From assembly GCA_022605405.1 (NCBI GenBank), contig JABYQQ010000011.1:124001-188000 (forward strand): a stretch of 64,000 bases of DNA. Direction: 5' to 3'. The notes beneath the pieces are model-generated. The model was not told where the DNA came from, did not search any database, and was given only the letters and a program-made list of their open reading frames with translations. The DNA is from Earliella scabrosa (lineage: Eukaryota; Basidiomycota; Agaricomycetes; Polyporales; Polyporaceae). This document shows positions 39,385 to 52,309 of this stretch, in pieces. Position numbers and translations under genes: made by a program. Numbering within the stretch: the stretch's first letter is position 1; each line of letters opens with the position of its first letter.

Positions 39385-41019
39385 ATGTTCGGCGAGCACG
39401 AGTCCGAGAGCCCCCGCGTGCCCAGCCCGTGGGACCCCTTCCTCCCGTCCCCGCCAAACTCGGTCTCCCCCAACTCTCTCCCTTCCTCCGCCCTCCACAA
39501 CGGCATCCCCAAGCTCGTCCCAGAGGTCGAGGAGGTGTGCACACACACCCAGTTTTGCTCTCTCTCTCGCCCTGACCTTCCGCAGGGTAACATCGAGTAC
39601 AAGCTCAAGCTCACCCACATCTCCAACGCCCGCTTCGCCCGCCTCGTCACTCAGCTCAAATGGCGTCTCCTCGAGGGCGGCGGCCAGGCCTACTATGAGC
39701 TCGGCGTCGCCGACTCTGGCGCCCTCATTGGTCTTTCCCGCGCCGACCTCGAAGAGTCTCTCGAGACTCTCGAGATGATGGCAGGCGAGATAGGCGCTTC
39801 CGTCATTGTCGTCAAAGAAATCGAGGTCCCACCCACCATCGCCGCCCTCGCAGACAAAGACAGCGGTTACACTGATCCAGACACCGGGGAGTGGACACGT
39901 AAAATGCGTCGTCGTCCGCCGCTTGCGGGCGGCGTGCTCTCCTCTGACAGCGGCCTCTCCCCCTCGCTCGCGTCCACGACGACGACCGATGGAGAGACCG
40001 ACTTCTCCACAGCAGAGTTCACAGATATCGACGACTTTGCCTCACTAGACTCGACGCCTCTCCGTACGCCTGGCATAGCCACGCCGTCGTCCACGTCGGG
40101 TTCCGGCTCGGGGTACGCGTCCGCGACGTCAACTGCCATTGTACATCGCCCCATACGCACACACCCTGCCCGGCCCACCGCCCAGTCCTCTCCCTTTATC
40201 GCGCCTATTGACGATGACCTAGCCCTCTTCTCCATGGAGCCCGAACCTGCGTTCGCAGACACCGATGAAGACGCAGACATGCCCGCATCGGGACTCATAG
40301 CCGATGACGAGCTCGACACGGGGCTCGACCCTGACCCCATCTCTCACCTCGGGCTCAGCAATGGTCAATCACGTTCATCCTTTGCTGGGCTGGAAATCGC
40401 GGCGGTGTTCAAGCCCCGCCCCGTGCGTCACCGTCCTGGTGCAGTACCTCTGGGCCCGACGCCTGGGCGGCACGGGAAGCGGTTCAACAAAGCTAAGGAG
40501 AAGAGGGCGCACCCGTGGCACCAGCTCACCGGGACGAAGGGAGGGAAGGATGCGCAGGAGGGGCAGCTGAGCAAGGAAGAGAAGGCGGCTGCGCGGCGGG
40601 AAGCGCGGGACAAGAAGCGGGAGGAGAAGCGGAACGCGCTAATCGCGCTCGCGCAGGGCGACACGGCCGCGCAGGTGTGTTCTCCTCCCGTGACCGCGAC
40701 TGCCTCCTCTGCTGCTTCTCCTTCTGCTGCGCCTCTCCACCTCAAGGATGTTTCTCTACCCTCGTCCGAGCGCGCGTCAGCTCTCGTGGCAGAGGTTGAC
40801 GAAGCTGCGAACATCCTGGCCCACGGAGTCGACGAGCTGCACGCGGCAATATCGCCTGAGACTTCGCCAGTGGTCCAAGTGCGGCAGCTGGCGGACGAGA
40901 TCGTGCAGGATGTCGAGTCGGGCGAGCGAGAGCCGCGGCTGATTGTGGAGGCGCTGGTTGTGCGCAAGATGTCGATTGAAGAAGCGACGCTGGATTTCAG
41001 CCGGCTTGCACTGATATGA
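39385..41019 (+). CDS. GTPBP1/2-type N-terminal domain protein without a GTPase domain
   Basis: It starts MFGEHESESPRVPSPWDPFL. A 51 base in-frame intron at 39535-39585 (GTGTGC..CGCAG) joins VPEVEE to GNIEYKLKLTHISNARFARL, LVTQLKWRLLEGGGQAYYEL and GVADSGALIGLSRADLEESL. This block closely resembles the domain that precedes the GTPase in animal GTPBP1/GTPBP2, translational GTPases linked to mRNA surveillance and ribosome rescue. No G1 P-loop or other GTPase motif follows. Instead come Ser/Thr-rich linkers with acidic patches, a basic segment (FKPRPVRHRPGAVPLGPTPG, then GRHGKRFNKAKEKR), a charged helix (SKEEKAAARREARDKKREEK) and a C-terminal helical region. A further intron near 40674 is possible. 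It may act as an adaptor (inference). Confidence 0.78.
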   Translation: MFGEHESESPRVPSPWDPFLPSPPNSVSPNSLPSSALHNGIPKLVPEVEEVCTHTQFCSLSRPDLPQGNIEYKLKLTHISNARFARLVTQLKWRLLEGGGQAYYELGVADSGALIGLSRADLEESLETLEMMAGEIGASVIVVKEIEVPPTIAALADKDSGYTDPDTGEWTRKMRRRPPLAGGVLSSDSGLSPSLASTTTTDGETDFSTAEFTDIDDFASLDSTPLRTPGIATPSSTSGSGSGYASATSTAIVHRPIRTHPARPTAQSSPFIAPIDDDLALFSMEPEPAFADTDEDADMPASGLIADDELDTGLDPDPISHLGLSNGQSRSSFAGLEIAAVFKPRPVRHRPGAVPLGPTPGRHGKRFNKAKEKRAHPWHQLTGTKGGKDAQEGQLSKEEKAAARREARDKKREEKRNALIALAQGDTAAQVCSPPVTATASSAASPSAAPLHLKDVSLPSSERASALVAEVDEAANILAHGVDELHAAISPETSPVVQVRQLADEIVQDVESGEREPRLIVEALVVRKMSIEEATLDFSRLALI

Positions 41020-41866
41020 GTGGTCTGTTCGATGTGCGTTCTTCTGCCCGTTTCTTTTCCCAAGTACTTTTCTATCTCCTCTCGCGCACTTGTGCGCGTT
41101 GTACGATCCGAGTGTCGTCGGACTAGAGCCTTTCCCATGATTTGTCCTGGAGTCGCTTTGTGTACATACATGATGCACGCGTCAGCGTGTGTCGGTAAAT
41201 TGGAGCGTTTTATTCGCGGACGTTATCGGAGTCGAGTGCGGATGGTGAGCGGGACATGCTGCGGAAGGTTGAGGTGGGAAGCCGGACTCGTGTGCCTGGC
41301 TCGCTGCCTGCTGACGCCATTCTCCTCGTTTTCTTTCTCACCAGCGAGCCCTGCGATTGTCTCTCTGCGAGCTCGACGCGGTCGTCGTTGCGCGTGTCGA
41401 CGATGGCTGTGTCCTGTTCCAAGCCCAGCCTCGAGAACGCGCCAAGTGGGAGAACAGCTATCGCGCGCACGTGGTCGTGTACAGACGCGTCGCACGGTCG
41501 CGGTCGCGCGCGGGCGAGGGACTTCGCGCCATGCCCCGCTCCGAGAACGCGCGCGGGGCTGGTGCTTCTCCTCCTCCAGACGTGCGCAACAACTGCCGAG
41601 AACGTGCTGACGGTGTCTCCTCTCGTCAGCGCAGTCTTGCCCCGCGTTCTTCTCGCGAGTGTCCTTGCTTCGTGCTATCGCGTTCCCGTGTTTCTGCTCG
41701 AGGCCGTCTCCTCCCTTTCCCTTCTCCTCCTTCCCTCCGTCCACACACTCAGTCACACCCGCTCTCAGCTCGTGCCCGCTCCTCCGTTGTGCAGCTACGC
41801 CCGGCCTCAGCAACTCGCACACACCACACCCGTACGCGCACACCCGACGTTGGGCCTTGGCATGAA
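41020..41866. other. Intergenic, with one doubtful minus-strand ORF
   Basis: A minus frame at 41470-41210 (VLPLGAFSRLGLEQDTAIVD, ending SPSALDSDNVRE) could be the last exon of a small gene, but I found no upstream exon. The rest is the OPT gene 5' flank. Confidence 0.35.
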
Positions 41867-44800
41867 ATGTCCGCAGAGCTGGAGGAGGACCCCCGCTCCT
41901 CAGCCCCGTCAATAGTCTCCGCCTCGTCCGCCTCCGTATCCGAGTTCGTTTCCGGCGCGCCCTCCTACTCGTCCTCGGGATACGACGGCGAAAAGTCCGT
42001 CCGTGCGTCTCCTTCCGTTCATGTATGCCTTCAACGCAACTGAGACATTGAGGTACGTACTCCATAGGTTCGCGCCGGTTCGACGACGCCGAATCCCTCG
42101 GGTCTTCGCGGTACACGTCCCATCGCTCCCGTCGTGGCCCGTCCCGCCGTGACTCGGACTTCTTCGACCCCAACTACGACACAGAGGTCGAATGGCAAGG
42201 TACGCATTCCTCACCCATCCTCCTCCTCATTCTCCAACCTCACACGTGTGAGCAACAGAGGATGACTCGCCATACCCCGAAGTCCGCTCCGCGGTCGCCA
42301 ACTACGATGACCCGCTCATGCCGGTCAACACCTTCCGAGCCTGGTCGCTCGGTCTACTCTGGGCGATCATCATCCCCGGCATGAACGAGTTCTACTACTT
42401 TCGCTATCCCTCGCTCATGGTCACTGGCGTGCGTATATTCCTCTCCGTTCCCTCTGTATTCCCCGTGTGTCGGAGCGTGTTCATCCACTTCGCTGAGTGG
42501 GCGCGGATACCGCCCCACTTCCTCGAGGCTCGAGCACACCGCTAATCTCTGCCCGGCTGCGCACTCCACAGATCGTCGCCCAGCTCGTCAGCTTCCCGCT
42601 CGGCCGCGCATGGGCACGCTGGGTCCCACACACGAAGGTCTTCGGCGTGTCGCTCAACCCCGGCTGGTTCACCATCAAGGAGCACGTAAGGACGTTTCCA
42701 TTCACGATGTCGGAAAATGAATTATGGGCGACTGACCGGATCTCATCCTTACACGATACTCAGGTTCTGATCACGATAATGGCCGGCGTCGGCGCGCAGG
42801 CTGCCTATGCAGTAAGTCCTTCTCGCCGATACGGATTGAATCGTAGCCTTTAAACAAGCCCAATGTGCGTCACCTATAGACAGAGATCATAGCCGTGCAG
42901 CGCGTATGGTACAAGCAGGACTTCAACTTCGCATGTAGGCCCCATCCTACCGCCTCGCGTCTCTTTAGAATTCAATCATGACTGATATCGCTGTCCGTAT
43001 CAGACCAATGGATGCTTGTCATGTCCACGCAGGTAGGCTCATGCTCATCCCATCCAAGCATTTGTCAGCGCACCTAACAAAATGCGGCCTTGCCCAAACA
43101 GCTCATCGGATTTTCTGTCGGAGGACTCGCACGCAGGCTGGTACGATTTCCTCTAACTTATCGAGCGCATCCCGGTCTCCGGAGCACCCATACTCACTCA
43201 TGCTGTGACTTGCGCCCATTCTCCCTGTCAGCTTGTCGCGCCAGCGTCCATGAGTAAGTCTCACCGTGCCATCCCACCGCCAGCTTCTCGTTCCTGCTCG
43301 TCTCTCGTCTATCTATCATTCCTTGTGGTTCATCAACTGACAAACTCATCCCTCCCGTTCTCGACCTCCGTTCTCGCAGTCTGGCCAAATTCTCTCGTCG
43401 TTTGTGCGCTCTTCAACACACTGCACTCGCAGAGCTACGCAGGTATCGGTCCCCACGGCGGGGCCGGCCTCTCGCGCGAGCGGTTCTTCGCCTACGCCTT
43501 CCTTTCCGCCGGTCTCTGGTGTGAGTTCTTTTCTTCCGTCTTCCCCACTTGTGTCATTTTGCGCCAAGGGTATACCCACGACAGTCTGGACCTGGACTAA
43601 CCATAATCCGCACACGACTCGCAGATATCGTCCCAGGCTATCTCTTCCAGGCCCTCAGGTAGGCCTCTTCTTTGACCATCCGACTTCGCTTCCGCCTCCA
43701 CGCCGTATATCGAACCTCGTGCTCACCCACCCGGTTCGTAACTCTCCTCGGATACAGCGTCTTCACATGGGTAAGTCCCGGGCGCAGGCTTATCTCAAGC
43801 CAATCTATTGCTGCGCGTTACTCACCGCTCACGAATTCTGACGCTCTCCACAGGCTTGTTGGATTGCGCCTCAGAACGTGGTAAGTCTTCGCCCTCCACA
43901 CGCCTGCGCGGTCCCATGTGCATACCGAACCTTGACTCACCGGGTGCAATTCTTCAACTCGTGTTCCATAGAAAGTAAATGCGCTCTTCGGGTGAGCTAG
44001 ACTTTCAGACGGTCGCAGCAGTACTATTCCGATGCTCAGACCAACTCTTTACAAGGTACCGTAGCGGGATGGGGTTCTCCCTCCTCTCTTTCGACTGGAA
44101 CCAGATCGCATTCATCGGCAGCCCCCTCGCGACACCATGTACGCGTCCTCCGCACCGTGGATCATCATTCGCTCTGTCATCACTCATTCTCATCGCCTTG
44201 TGCGCATAGGGTGGTCCGAAGCAAACGTCATCGCCGGCTTCCTCATATTTTACTGTAGGTCACCCAGCCCACTCGTCCCCTCTTGCCCCGCCTCACGGGC
44301 ACACTACGTGCCTGTGTCGTCACATATATTATCATGATCATCACCGAGCCTCACTGACCGCCTATTCTCCGCCTGTTCTCGATTGTGTACAGGGCTCCTC
44401 GTACCGCTCATATACGTGCGTCTCCTCGCTTTCCGCGTTATCCGCGCCTCCTCGGCGATCTCGCTCACACCGCTCAATCTTGGCACAGTTCACGAATGTG
44501 TGGTACACTCAGTACATGCCGTAAGTCACTTGAACCTTCTCATCTTCTCAAACCTTCGAAATCTCGCACCCGCCGGAGTCGAATTAATACTAATCTAGCT
44601 CTCGTCCCTAGAATCTCCGCCTTGGGCCCCTTCGACAACACGGGTGAGAATCTCCACATGCTGCTAAACCCTACTTCACCACCGACTCACTTGGCTGTAC
44701 GTCCGTCATTCAATCCAACCGATATAGGCAAGCCCTACAACCTCTCACGCATCCTGTACCCCGACGCGACATTCAATGTAGAAGCGTACAAAGATTATAG

Positions 44801-47184
44801 CCCGCTCTTTCTCTCGTGCGTCTCTGGCACGCGCTCACTACACTGCATCGCTCAACAAAATTGCCTAACAGAGCGACGTTCGCGATTTCCTACGGACTCG
44901 CTTTCGCATCCATCTCGGCGACGCTCGTCCACGCCGTGCTCTACTTCCGCAAACCGATCAGCGTGCATCTTCACCGCTCACTGGGGGAACAGCCCGACGT
45001 TCATGCCCGTCTCATGACTCGTTACCCGCAAGTGCCAGAATGGTGGTACGTGCGAGCAAGACCTTCATGTGTTCCTGCCATTGACCGTTAGATCTTGCAG
45101 GTATGCAGGAATTCTAGGTATGGAGCCGATCCACCCGCCCATCCCCGTTGCTAACCTCGTGGTGACGAACAGGGGTCACCTTCTGTTTCGCCTGTCTCTC
45201 TATCAAGCTCTTCCCAACCCAGATGACAATCTGGGCCCTCATCGTAGCGCTCATCATTGCACTCGTCAGCATCTCGCTACCTCATCCTCTCGTGAAGTTC
45301 TCAGGCTCATCACGGTCGAACAGGTCTACATTATTCCCGTCGGAATGATCCTAGCGATTACTAACCGCCAAGTGGGGCTTAAGTGAGTACATGCTCTTTG
45401 TTCCTCGCTCGTGCAGAGACACTCAGCTAGAAACCGCGATAGCGTTATCACGGAGCTTATTATAGGGTACATGCTCCCTGGTCGGCCGGTCGCGATGATG
45501 ATGTTCAAGGTGGGCGGACTCGCCAGCTCTTGTGTCTCCGCCAATGTATGACGTCTGATACCATAACAGACATGGGGTTACATCACTATGTCCCAAGGTG
45601 AGGATATCCCCCGTCTCGCATCATCCAGGTCGATCGCTGACGTAGAGGGCGGATGCTTCAGCGATGATCTTCACCTCGGACTTCAAGCTTGGGCATTACA
45701 TGAAGATTCCTCCGCGTCCGATGTTTTGGTGTCAGGTGCGGCCGCCGTGCCAATTTACTTCCCTCGGACACCCTTACGTAGACCTGTGTGTAGATCGTCG
45801 CAACCATTGTAGCCGGGACCGTGCAACTGGGCGTCGAGAACTGGTGCGTCACCTTCACCCACAGTGTTCGAGTCGGAGTATTTCATTCCCTCCCGCAGGA
45901 TGTTCTCCAACATTCCGTGAGCAGCGTCTCCCGTTGTCCTGAAAACTCGGCATCACTGAACTCGAGCAGAGACATCTGCACGCCAGTGCAGAAGGACATG
46001 TAAGCGTATCTCTCTCCACCTACTATGCATCCACTCACACGACCCTGACCGGTTCAGGTCGGGCTTCACCTGCCCGAACACGGAGGTGCGAAACTTTGCG
46101 CCATTACTCCATCGAGTGCGAATTCTGTGCCTGACCCCAACTTGCGTATTCCCAAAGGTCTTCGCAACGGCGTCAGTAATCGTAAGCATATGGGATCTAC
46201 AAATGCTCCCGGCGGTTCACGCCATTGACATGATCTGTCCCCAGTTTGGCGTCATTGGACCCACGCTACAGTTCTCGAAGAGCGAGCTGTACTAGTGAGT
46301 GATTATTTCCCCTATCAAGCTCGCTCCATGCTGGCAATGAATGCTGACTAGCTCTACAGTCGTATGTTATCATCTGAGTCACAGCGGGTGTTCAATTTGA
46401 TGCGGTTCCGTCAGCCTTGTTATTCTTCTTTCTTATTGGGGCGGTATGCCCCCTCGTCGTGTGGCTCCTGACCAAGAGATATCCGGATTCATGGCTTAAT
46501 TATGTCAAGTGCGTCTTCCCCTCAGCTTCATAGTCATTTACTGACGCACGTCATAATTCACGCCAGCTTTCCGTGAGTCCTACGCGCTCATTCGTTCCCG
46601 ACAGTACTGACCTGCTCAAAAAGCCTTATGTTCACCGGCGTCGGTCTCATCCCTCCCGCGAGCGCGGCTAATTATGTTCCCTGGGCCATCATTGGGTTCC
46701 TGTCGCAGTATGTTATTCGCAGACGATATTTTCCCTTCTGGGCCAAGTACAATTGTACGTGACCTCATTTACTCCGTCTATGTAGCTTGCCCGATAGACA
46801 ACGAATCCTCTGACGTCGTAAAATCTTGCAGATGTACTATCAGCCGCGCTCGACGCCGGCACTGCTGTATCCACCATCCTTGTGTACTTCATGTGAGCAC
46901 CTTCGACCCCCGTTATTGTTCGTGTCACCTAACCACCTCCTCTCCGAATAGCCTTCAGTACCCCGAGAACGGCCAGATAGGCCGCACGACCATTCAGCGT
47001 TGGTGGGGAAACACGGTGTTCAGAAACACCGCAGACTGGCACGCGCGACCATTACGAGTCGTGCCAGAGGGAGAGCATTTTGGGTGCGTACTTGTTCTCT
47101 CTTCCCTACAATGGTCGCTGAAGCGATTCTACGGTGATTGATGAAGACCGGACACTTGGTAGACCTAAGTTGTTGTATCACTAG
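41867..47184 (+). CDS. OPT-family oligopeptide transporter
   Basis: A many-exon gene with 45-90 base introns. The N-terminus (MSAELEEDPRSSAPSI) is cytosolic and Ser-rich, followed by DDSPYPEVRSAVANYDDPLM. Conserved OPT landmarks come in order: GMNEFYYFRYPSL; SLNPGWFTIKEH (the family NPG-F-KEH motif); AYATEIIAVQRVWY; SLITFDWSQIA-like SLLSFDWNQIAFIGSPLATP; DATFNVEAYKDYSPLFLS; DVHARLMTRYPQVPEWWY; PVGMILAITNRQVGL; FTSDFKLGHYMKIPPRPMFW; TCPNTEVFATASV; FTGVGLIPPASAANYVPWAI; LQYPENG.IGRTTIQRWWGN. The last exon gives GPKLLYH and TAG at 47184. The length fits the usual 750-900 residues. OPT proteins are proton-coupled plasma-membrane importers of tetra/pentapeptides and related compounds. No disabling lesion was noticed, though not every junction was checked. 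Confidence 0.93.
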
Positions 47185-47470
47185 ATGTATGAGCTGCTGT
47201 CATATTGCTTTCACCGTCCTCGCTGTCGTCGTAGCACGATACAATGCCATCACTATAAGTCAGAGTAGCATCGAAGTATGTTCTCGACCTGTTTTCCCTC
47301 CGGTCCACTTCCAGGTGGCATCCATCAACCACAGCGCTGTGGCTATCGCGCCGAGCGCTGAGGCCTGTCCTATCGTCAACTAGTCGTGACATGCTGGTTG
47401 CTATTTGACCAACCTCGAGGGGTACACTGAAGTACAAGCCTTCCGCTGACAATGGGATACGACAAACTAC
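47185..47470. other. Convergent 3' region between OPT and UTP22
   Basis: 286 bases between two stop codons, likely holding overlapping 3' UTRs. No gene seen. Confidence 0.6.
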
Positions 47471-50400
47471 TCATTGCGAACCCTTCACGATCTGGGTTAC
47501 CAAACCGAGACCCAATCTCCCGACCTCCGCCAGAAGTGCATCCTGATTGAGCACAACCAGAGCCTTCTCCTTTTCTTTCGGCTTCTCGCCGTCCTATCGT
47601 AAACGCTATCAGCAACATCGCCCAACGTAATCCTGAGCTTCCAAGGCGGGAGAAACGCACCTTGCCCACAGGCACGCTCGAGAAGCCTCCGAGCACCCTG
47701 AACGGCCGAGCCGCCTTCAAACTAGGCAGCCATACCCCGCCTATCCGCGTTCCACCGAGGAGGTCGTAGAACAGCAACGCAGACTCGCCATAGACGTGCT
47801 GTGCACCGCACTCAGCTTCCCTTCAATCTATAACCTCTAAACCTCCATCGACTCACCCTGAGATCCTTGTAGAACAGCGCGACGGGGTCAAACCCAGGCA
47901 TCACCACCCCCGACGCTCCGTCCTTCGGCGCCGCGTTGGCGTACTTGCCCTTCGACGCCCAGACCGTAGGATCCGCGTCGATGTTCTGGAAGTACCGCTG
48001 CGCGACGGTAGGATTTAACTCGAGCACAAAGTCGTAGTCGTCCACGGGATGATGGAATAGTCGCTAATGCAGAACCAGACAGGTCAGCTCGCAGGCGCAC
48101 GATGTGATCCAGAGAGCACACGTACCTTCACGTTGACCTCGCCCGATTCGAGAGTGCGCAACGCCTCCCATGCGGCCTTCGCGAGCACGGTCACCCGCCG
48201 GGCAACGATCGCATCGGGCCCCGAAGACGTCCACATATGTCCTTGCGGGTCAAAGTCCGTGACCAGCGACCACACCGCCGAGGTTGACGAACACGGCGCG
48301 GTTGGCGTCGCCGCGTCCCGCTCGCCATAGTCCAGCGAGACCACCAACCCCTTCGTCCAATCCCACTCCTTCAAAAACTCCAGCACCTGCGCGAACCCAC
48401 GTTCCTTGGTGCCCGGAACCCCTGCCGCAATGCCCGCCGATCCCTCCGCGGACGGTGACGGCCGTGCCCCCATCCTCGAGAACACATGCGCGCAGATCAG
48501 CTCGACCGCCTCTTCCGAGACGTGTCCCCCAAGCAACCAATGCGCCGCGAACCACCTCTTCACAAGCCTGACCGTCCCCGCGAACGCCGGTAGTCGATGT
48601 GCGACCGCTGCGATCGCACGATGGTGTCTCGGCGCATGGACGAACCTCCTCGTATACACCTCCCTCGCCCTCACCGCCGCCGCACGCACCCTCGCCTCGT
48701 CACCCTCGACAGGAAGCCTGAACGCCTTCTGCACATGTGGCTGGTCGTTGATCGCCCTATCAAGCAACGTCGCCTCGCGGTCGTGCCAAATCCGCGCGCG
48801 GAACGCCCACCCCTCCGGCGTGACAATATCGAGCGCGGCCTCGTCTTCGATCTCCAGCCTCTCCACCCCGTCCCCGAGCACGACGCTCGCGTGCAGCCCT
48901 TTGACGGCCGCCATCAAACACGTCGCGAGGCGCTCGAAGAACGCGAGCTTGATCTTCTGGATCGCGCGGAGGTCGTCCGGCCACCGCCCCGACTTCTCAA
49001 ACTCGACGACGACCTCCATCGCAGGCATGTGCGACACGGGCGCAGGCAGACCCGGCCGTGCGGCGAGCGGAATCGCAACGGGCACAAACGCCTCCGTGTA
49101 CCGCAGCACAGGCGAGACCGGGCTGACGTTCAAAATCGCAAGCGGCAGCTGCTCGTCGAGCGCCTTGATCTGTTTCACCAGCCCGTCGAACGCACTCAGC
49201 GCGGCCTTGAAGCCAGCGACCGCTCCGCGCTTCTCGTACACCTCGCGAACCGCCTCGGGTACTTTGACCAGTGCATCAAAGTGAGGCTGCCACACCTGCA
49301 CCATGTCTGGCGCGATGCTGAAGTGCCGCTGGAGCAGGTGCTTGACGATCATCGACGGGATGTGGGTCCGCTCGTCCGCGCTCTTGACGTCCCAGACGAC
49401 GCTCTCGGTAATCGACCCATCCTTGAAGCGGCGAAGTTCCGCTCTGTCGCCCCAGAAGTCGCGGAACTGCCTCGCACGCTCAGTCTCCTGCTCCTCCGCG
49501 GGAGGCCCATGGTCGACGATGCGGAAGGCGTGTTCGGTGTCGAGGACGATCCCCAGGTGTATGATTGACGAGCTCGAGGGCAGTGCTTGTGAGAGCGGCC
49601 GCGCGTCCGATGATGGGTGAAGCACGGCGATACCCCTTGCTCGGTTCCCAAGACCGCGGCGGAGGATAGACGATAGCTGTACCATGAGGGCGTTGTAAAC
49701 CGAACCGTGATCAGCGACTTGGTGTGCGGACGGATTACGGGCTTCCGCCGAGGATACATCCACCCTGCAAATGTTGGTGAGCTGCCGCCAGACCGAAGAC
49801 TCGAGTGTGGATAAGTACCGAAGAACGACGTCGAACCGACTGAAAACGTCTCGATGGTCGCGCAGGAACACGTGTTGAAACGGGTCCTCCGAAACGCTTG
49901 AGTGATCCAACGCTTCGAGCGTGGTTCGTGCATCGTGACGCAGCTGTAAGCGTGCATGCTGATTAGTCTCTGAGCAAGCGGAGTAACTAGCTACAGTCAT
50001 ACCATTTCCAAGCAAGACAGCGGCACCCCCGCCAGAAGGTTCACTGATGATGACGAATCAACGAACACCACATCGTGGCTGGAATAGCTTGGTGGGGGAA
50101 ACTACACATAACGGACAATTAGCACAGCACAGCAGCAGGATGAGGAAACTTGCGAACACACTCGATGACCATCTTTGGATTTGACGAACACAGGTTCCTC
50201 AGCGAGATTATGTCGCGCTGCGTAAGGTCAGGCACAAATTCATCCCTTTGATGAGCGACACACTCGACGTACCGAGGAAATCCAACGCAGCCTTGAACAG
50301 CTGATACGAGCTCAAGCCCTTCCCTAGCGGTTTCCTTTTCGCGCTTGACTTTGACTTACCAGGTTGCGGCTCCTCGCCATGGATAAGCAACTCCAAGATC

Positions 50401-51755
50401 GACGTCCACCACATGCCCTTTCCCTCAAATCCCCTGACGCACATCCTGCTCCCGGGACCATAGCCGCGCTGGTTAGCCCATACCCTGAGAAGGGTGAGGG
50501 CGTCCGTGAAAGCGGGCACGTCTTCTTTGAGCGCGTGGACAGTGAGCAGATGTGTCTTGGGCGTAGTCAACTGCATGACAGCCGTATTGTAGACCGGTGT
50601 CGGGTCCTCCCTTGCCTCGTCATCTTGTCCGCCACCCCCTGTGCGGAGGTTGGACCTCGATGGAGAAAGGCGTTGGAGAGGGATTGGGGATTGCGGGAGG
50701 AAGGGGATGATGCGAATCTGGGCGTTGAGCTTGCTCAGTTCCTTTGCAGAACTCGCTTCGGCGCGCGTCAGAACGTATGCAACGATTGCCAGAAGAGAGG
50801 AACGAAGAACGTACATGGTCGAATGACGAGGGTGGTACTGCGCGGATCTCCAGACGTGGACTGGTAGAATACCTCAGAGGGAAGAGTTTTGGCACGCGCT
50901 ACAGCTGAAGCAATGACGGCGAGGTAGTATGCGCGTTTCTGGAAGACACGTCCATTGAGGTAGTCCTTCTCCTGGAAGAGACTCTGTGGACACCGCACCA
51001 CACCAGGTTAGAAGGGGTCACCAAATAGAGCTTGCTTGTACGCACCGGCGGCATCGCAACGGCGACGTCGATCTGATACCTGACCGAATCCTTTGCCTTG
51101 ACGGCAGTCTTGGTTGCCCAGCTGCCAGCGAGCACTATGTCTGTCGGGGCGTCGAACGCAACCTTCCAGTTCGTGTCCTCGGTAGGAAGAGGTCGGATAT
51201 ACGGAACGGCGACATTCTGTTTCGACAAGGAGCGCGAGGCGTGGAGGGGGTGTTGTGGTGGAATAGAGGGGAGCTCCATGAGTAGCTTGTGGAGGGACAG
51301 GAGGAAGGCGTCGAGAGGCTGGGATAGATGATATTTCGGCCTGACGTTGGGAAGGAGGGCGTCGATCTGGGAGCAGCAGAGTTCGCATGTTGCGCGCGTG
51401 AACGAGAGAGCAGGAACGCACCTGGAGCTTGAAGGAGCTTGACCTATAAAGGTCCGTCGCATCCTTTATGTTCCTCAGTTCCTCCCCCGTCGGTGGCTTC
51501 AAGACATGAGACGAGCCGTGCTCGGGCACGTTCTCTCGTTCCTCCTCGTCCGGGCCACTTCCCGACGCCTGAGAGTCACCGTCATCTTCCGCCTCTTCAG
51601 CATCGTCTCCTTCTTCGGAGATAATGTCGCCCTGCTCATCTTGATGCTGTCTCTACAGTCAAGTGAACAAACGACTCGTAGCTGGAAATCAGGATGCATA
51701 CTTTGGAGGTTGCTGCATTCTCTACGCCGCGTTTGCGTTTCAGATTCAAGGCCAT
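47471..51755 (-). CDS. UTP22: Utp22/Nrap nucleolar pre-rRNA processing protein
   Basis: Exon 1 is MALNLKRKRGVENAATSK at 51755, then an acidic exon ISEEGDDAEEAEDDGDSQAS. The Nrap fold follows: RPKYHLSQPLDAFLLSLHKL, LPTEDTNWKVAFDAPTDIVL, VLAGSWATKTAVKAKDSVRY, MTVASYSACSETNQHARLQL, the long exon 50015-48120 (GIVLDTEHAFRIVDHGPPAE, FRDFWGDRAELRRFKDGSIT, ESVVWDV), and the C-terminal TPTVAQRYFQNIDADPTVWA, LLGGTRIGGVWLPSLKAARP and FRVLGGFSSVPVGK. The last exon ends LVTQIVKGSQ with TGA at 47471. About 1,150 residues, as in the family. Utp22 works with Rrp7 and casein kinase 2 in the 90S processome for 18S rRNA maturation; it has nucleotidyltransferase-like domains without known catalysis. Convergent with OPT. 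Confidence 0.92.
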
Positions 51756-52309
51756 TATGAATCGTTCCAAGACGTGGGCGTGATGAGAATAAGTCGAGCG
51801 CGAGGTCGGTCGCGCGAGCAAGTCGAGTGCAAGAGTGCAAGAGTGAGCAGATGTATACGCGCGCAATCGACTCGCGCGAAAATGTGAACGATCCCATCGG
51901 GTCACCGGCCCGCTCTACCGGCGCCTATGATGTACTTACACCTCTTGGGGGCCGGGGCGGCCGACTTGAGTATATGTATAGCCTTCTACCGGCGTTGCGG
52001 AGGATTGGCTGGAGCCATTCGCCAAATTACACCGCGACACCTCAGGGCACCTCAGGCCCCAGGCCTCAAGACCGTATACGCTAAACCAGATCCTTCTACT
52101 ACTGGATGCCTCTGCTATCGACTCCGAGTCTCCCCGAAATCGATGCGGTTCTATTTCCACGCAACGCGGCAAACCCCTCACGCCTTCCTCGCCCCAAGTG
52201 CAGATCGTCAGACTTCCTGCAAACGCGATCCTAAATGGTGCGTTTTGACAAACTGTCAGCCCATCACGTTGCCTCAAGCCACATTCCCCAACTCACCAGA
52301 GTGACAGAT
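51756..52309. other. UTP22 promoter side, no gene seen
   Basis: GC-rich upstream flank of UTP22 and 3' flank of the WD40 gene. There are no coherent exons on either strand. Confidence 0.5.

Noticed and set aside
41223..42173. 316-codon Arg-rich minus-strand frame
   Set aside because: Overlaps the OPT first exons in antisense; composition is that of a GC-rich shadow frame.
48406..49568. Two long plus-strand frames opposite UTP22
   Set aside because: Antisense shadows in GC-rich coding sequence; the minus strand has the conserved protein.
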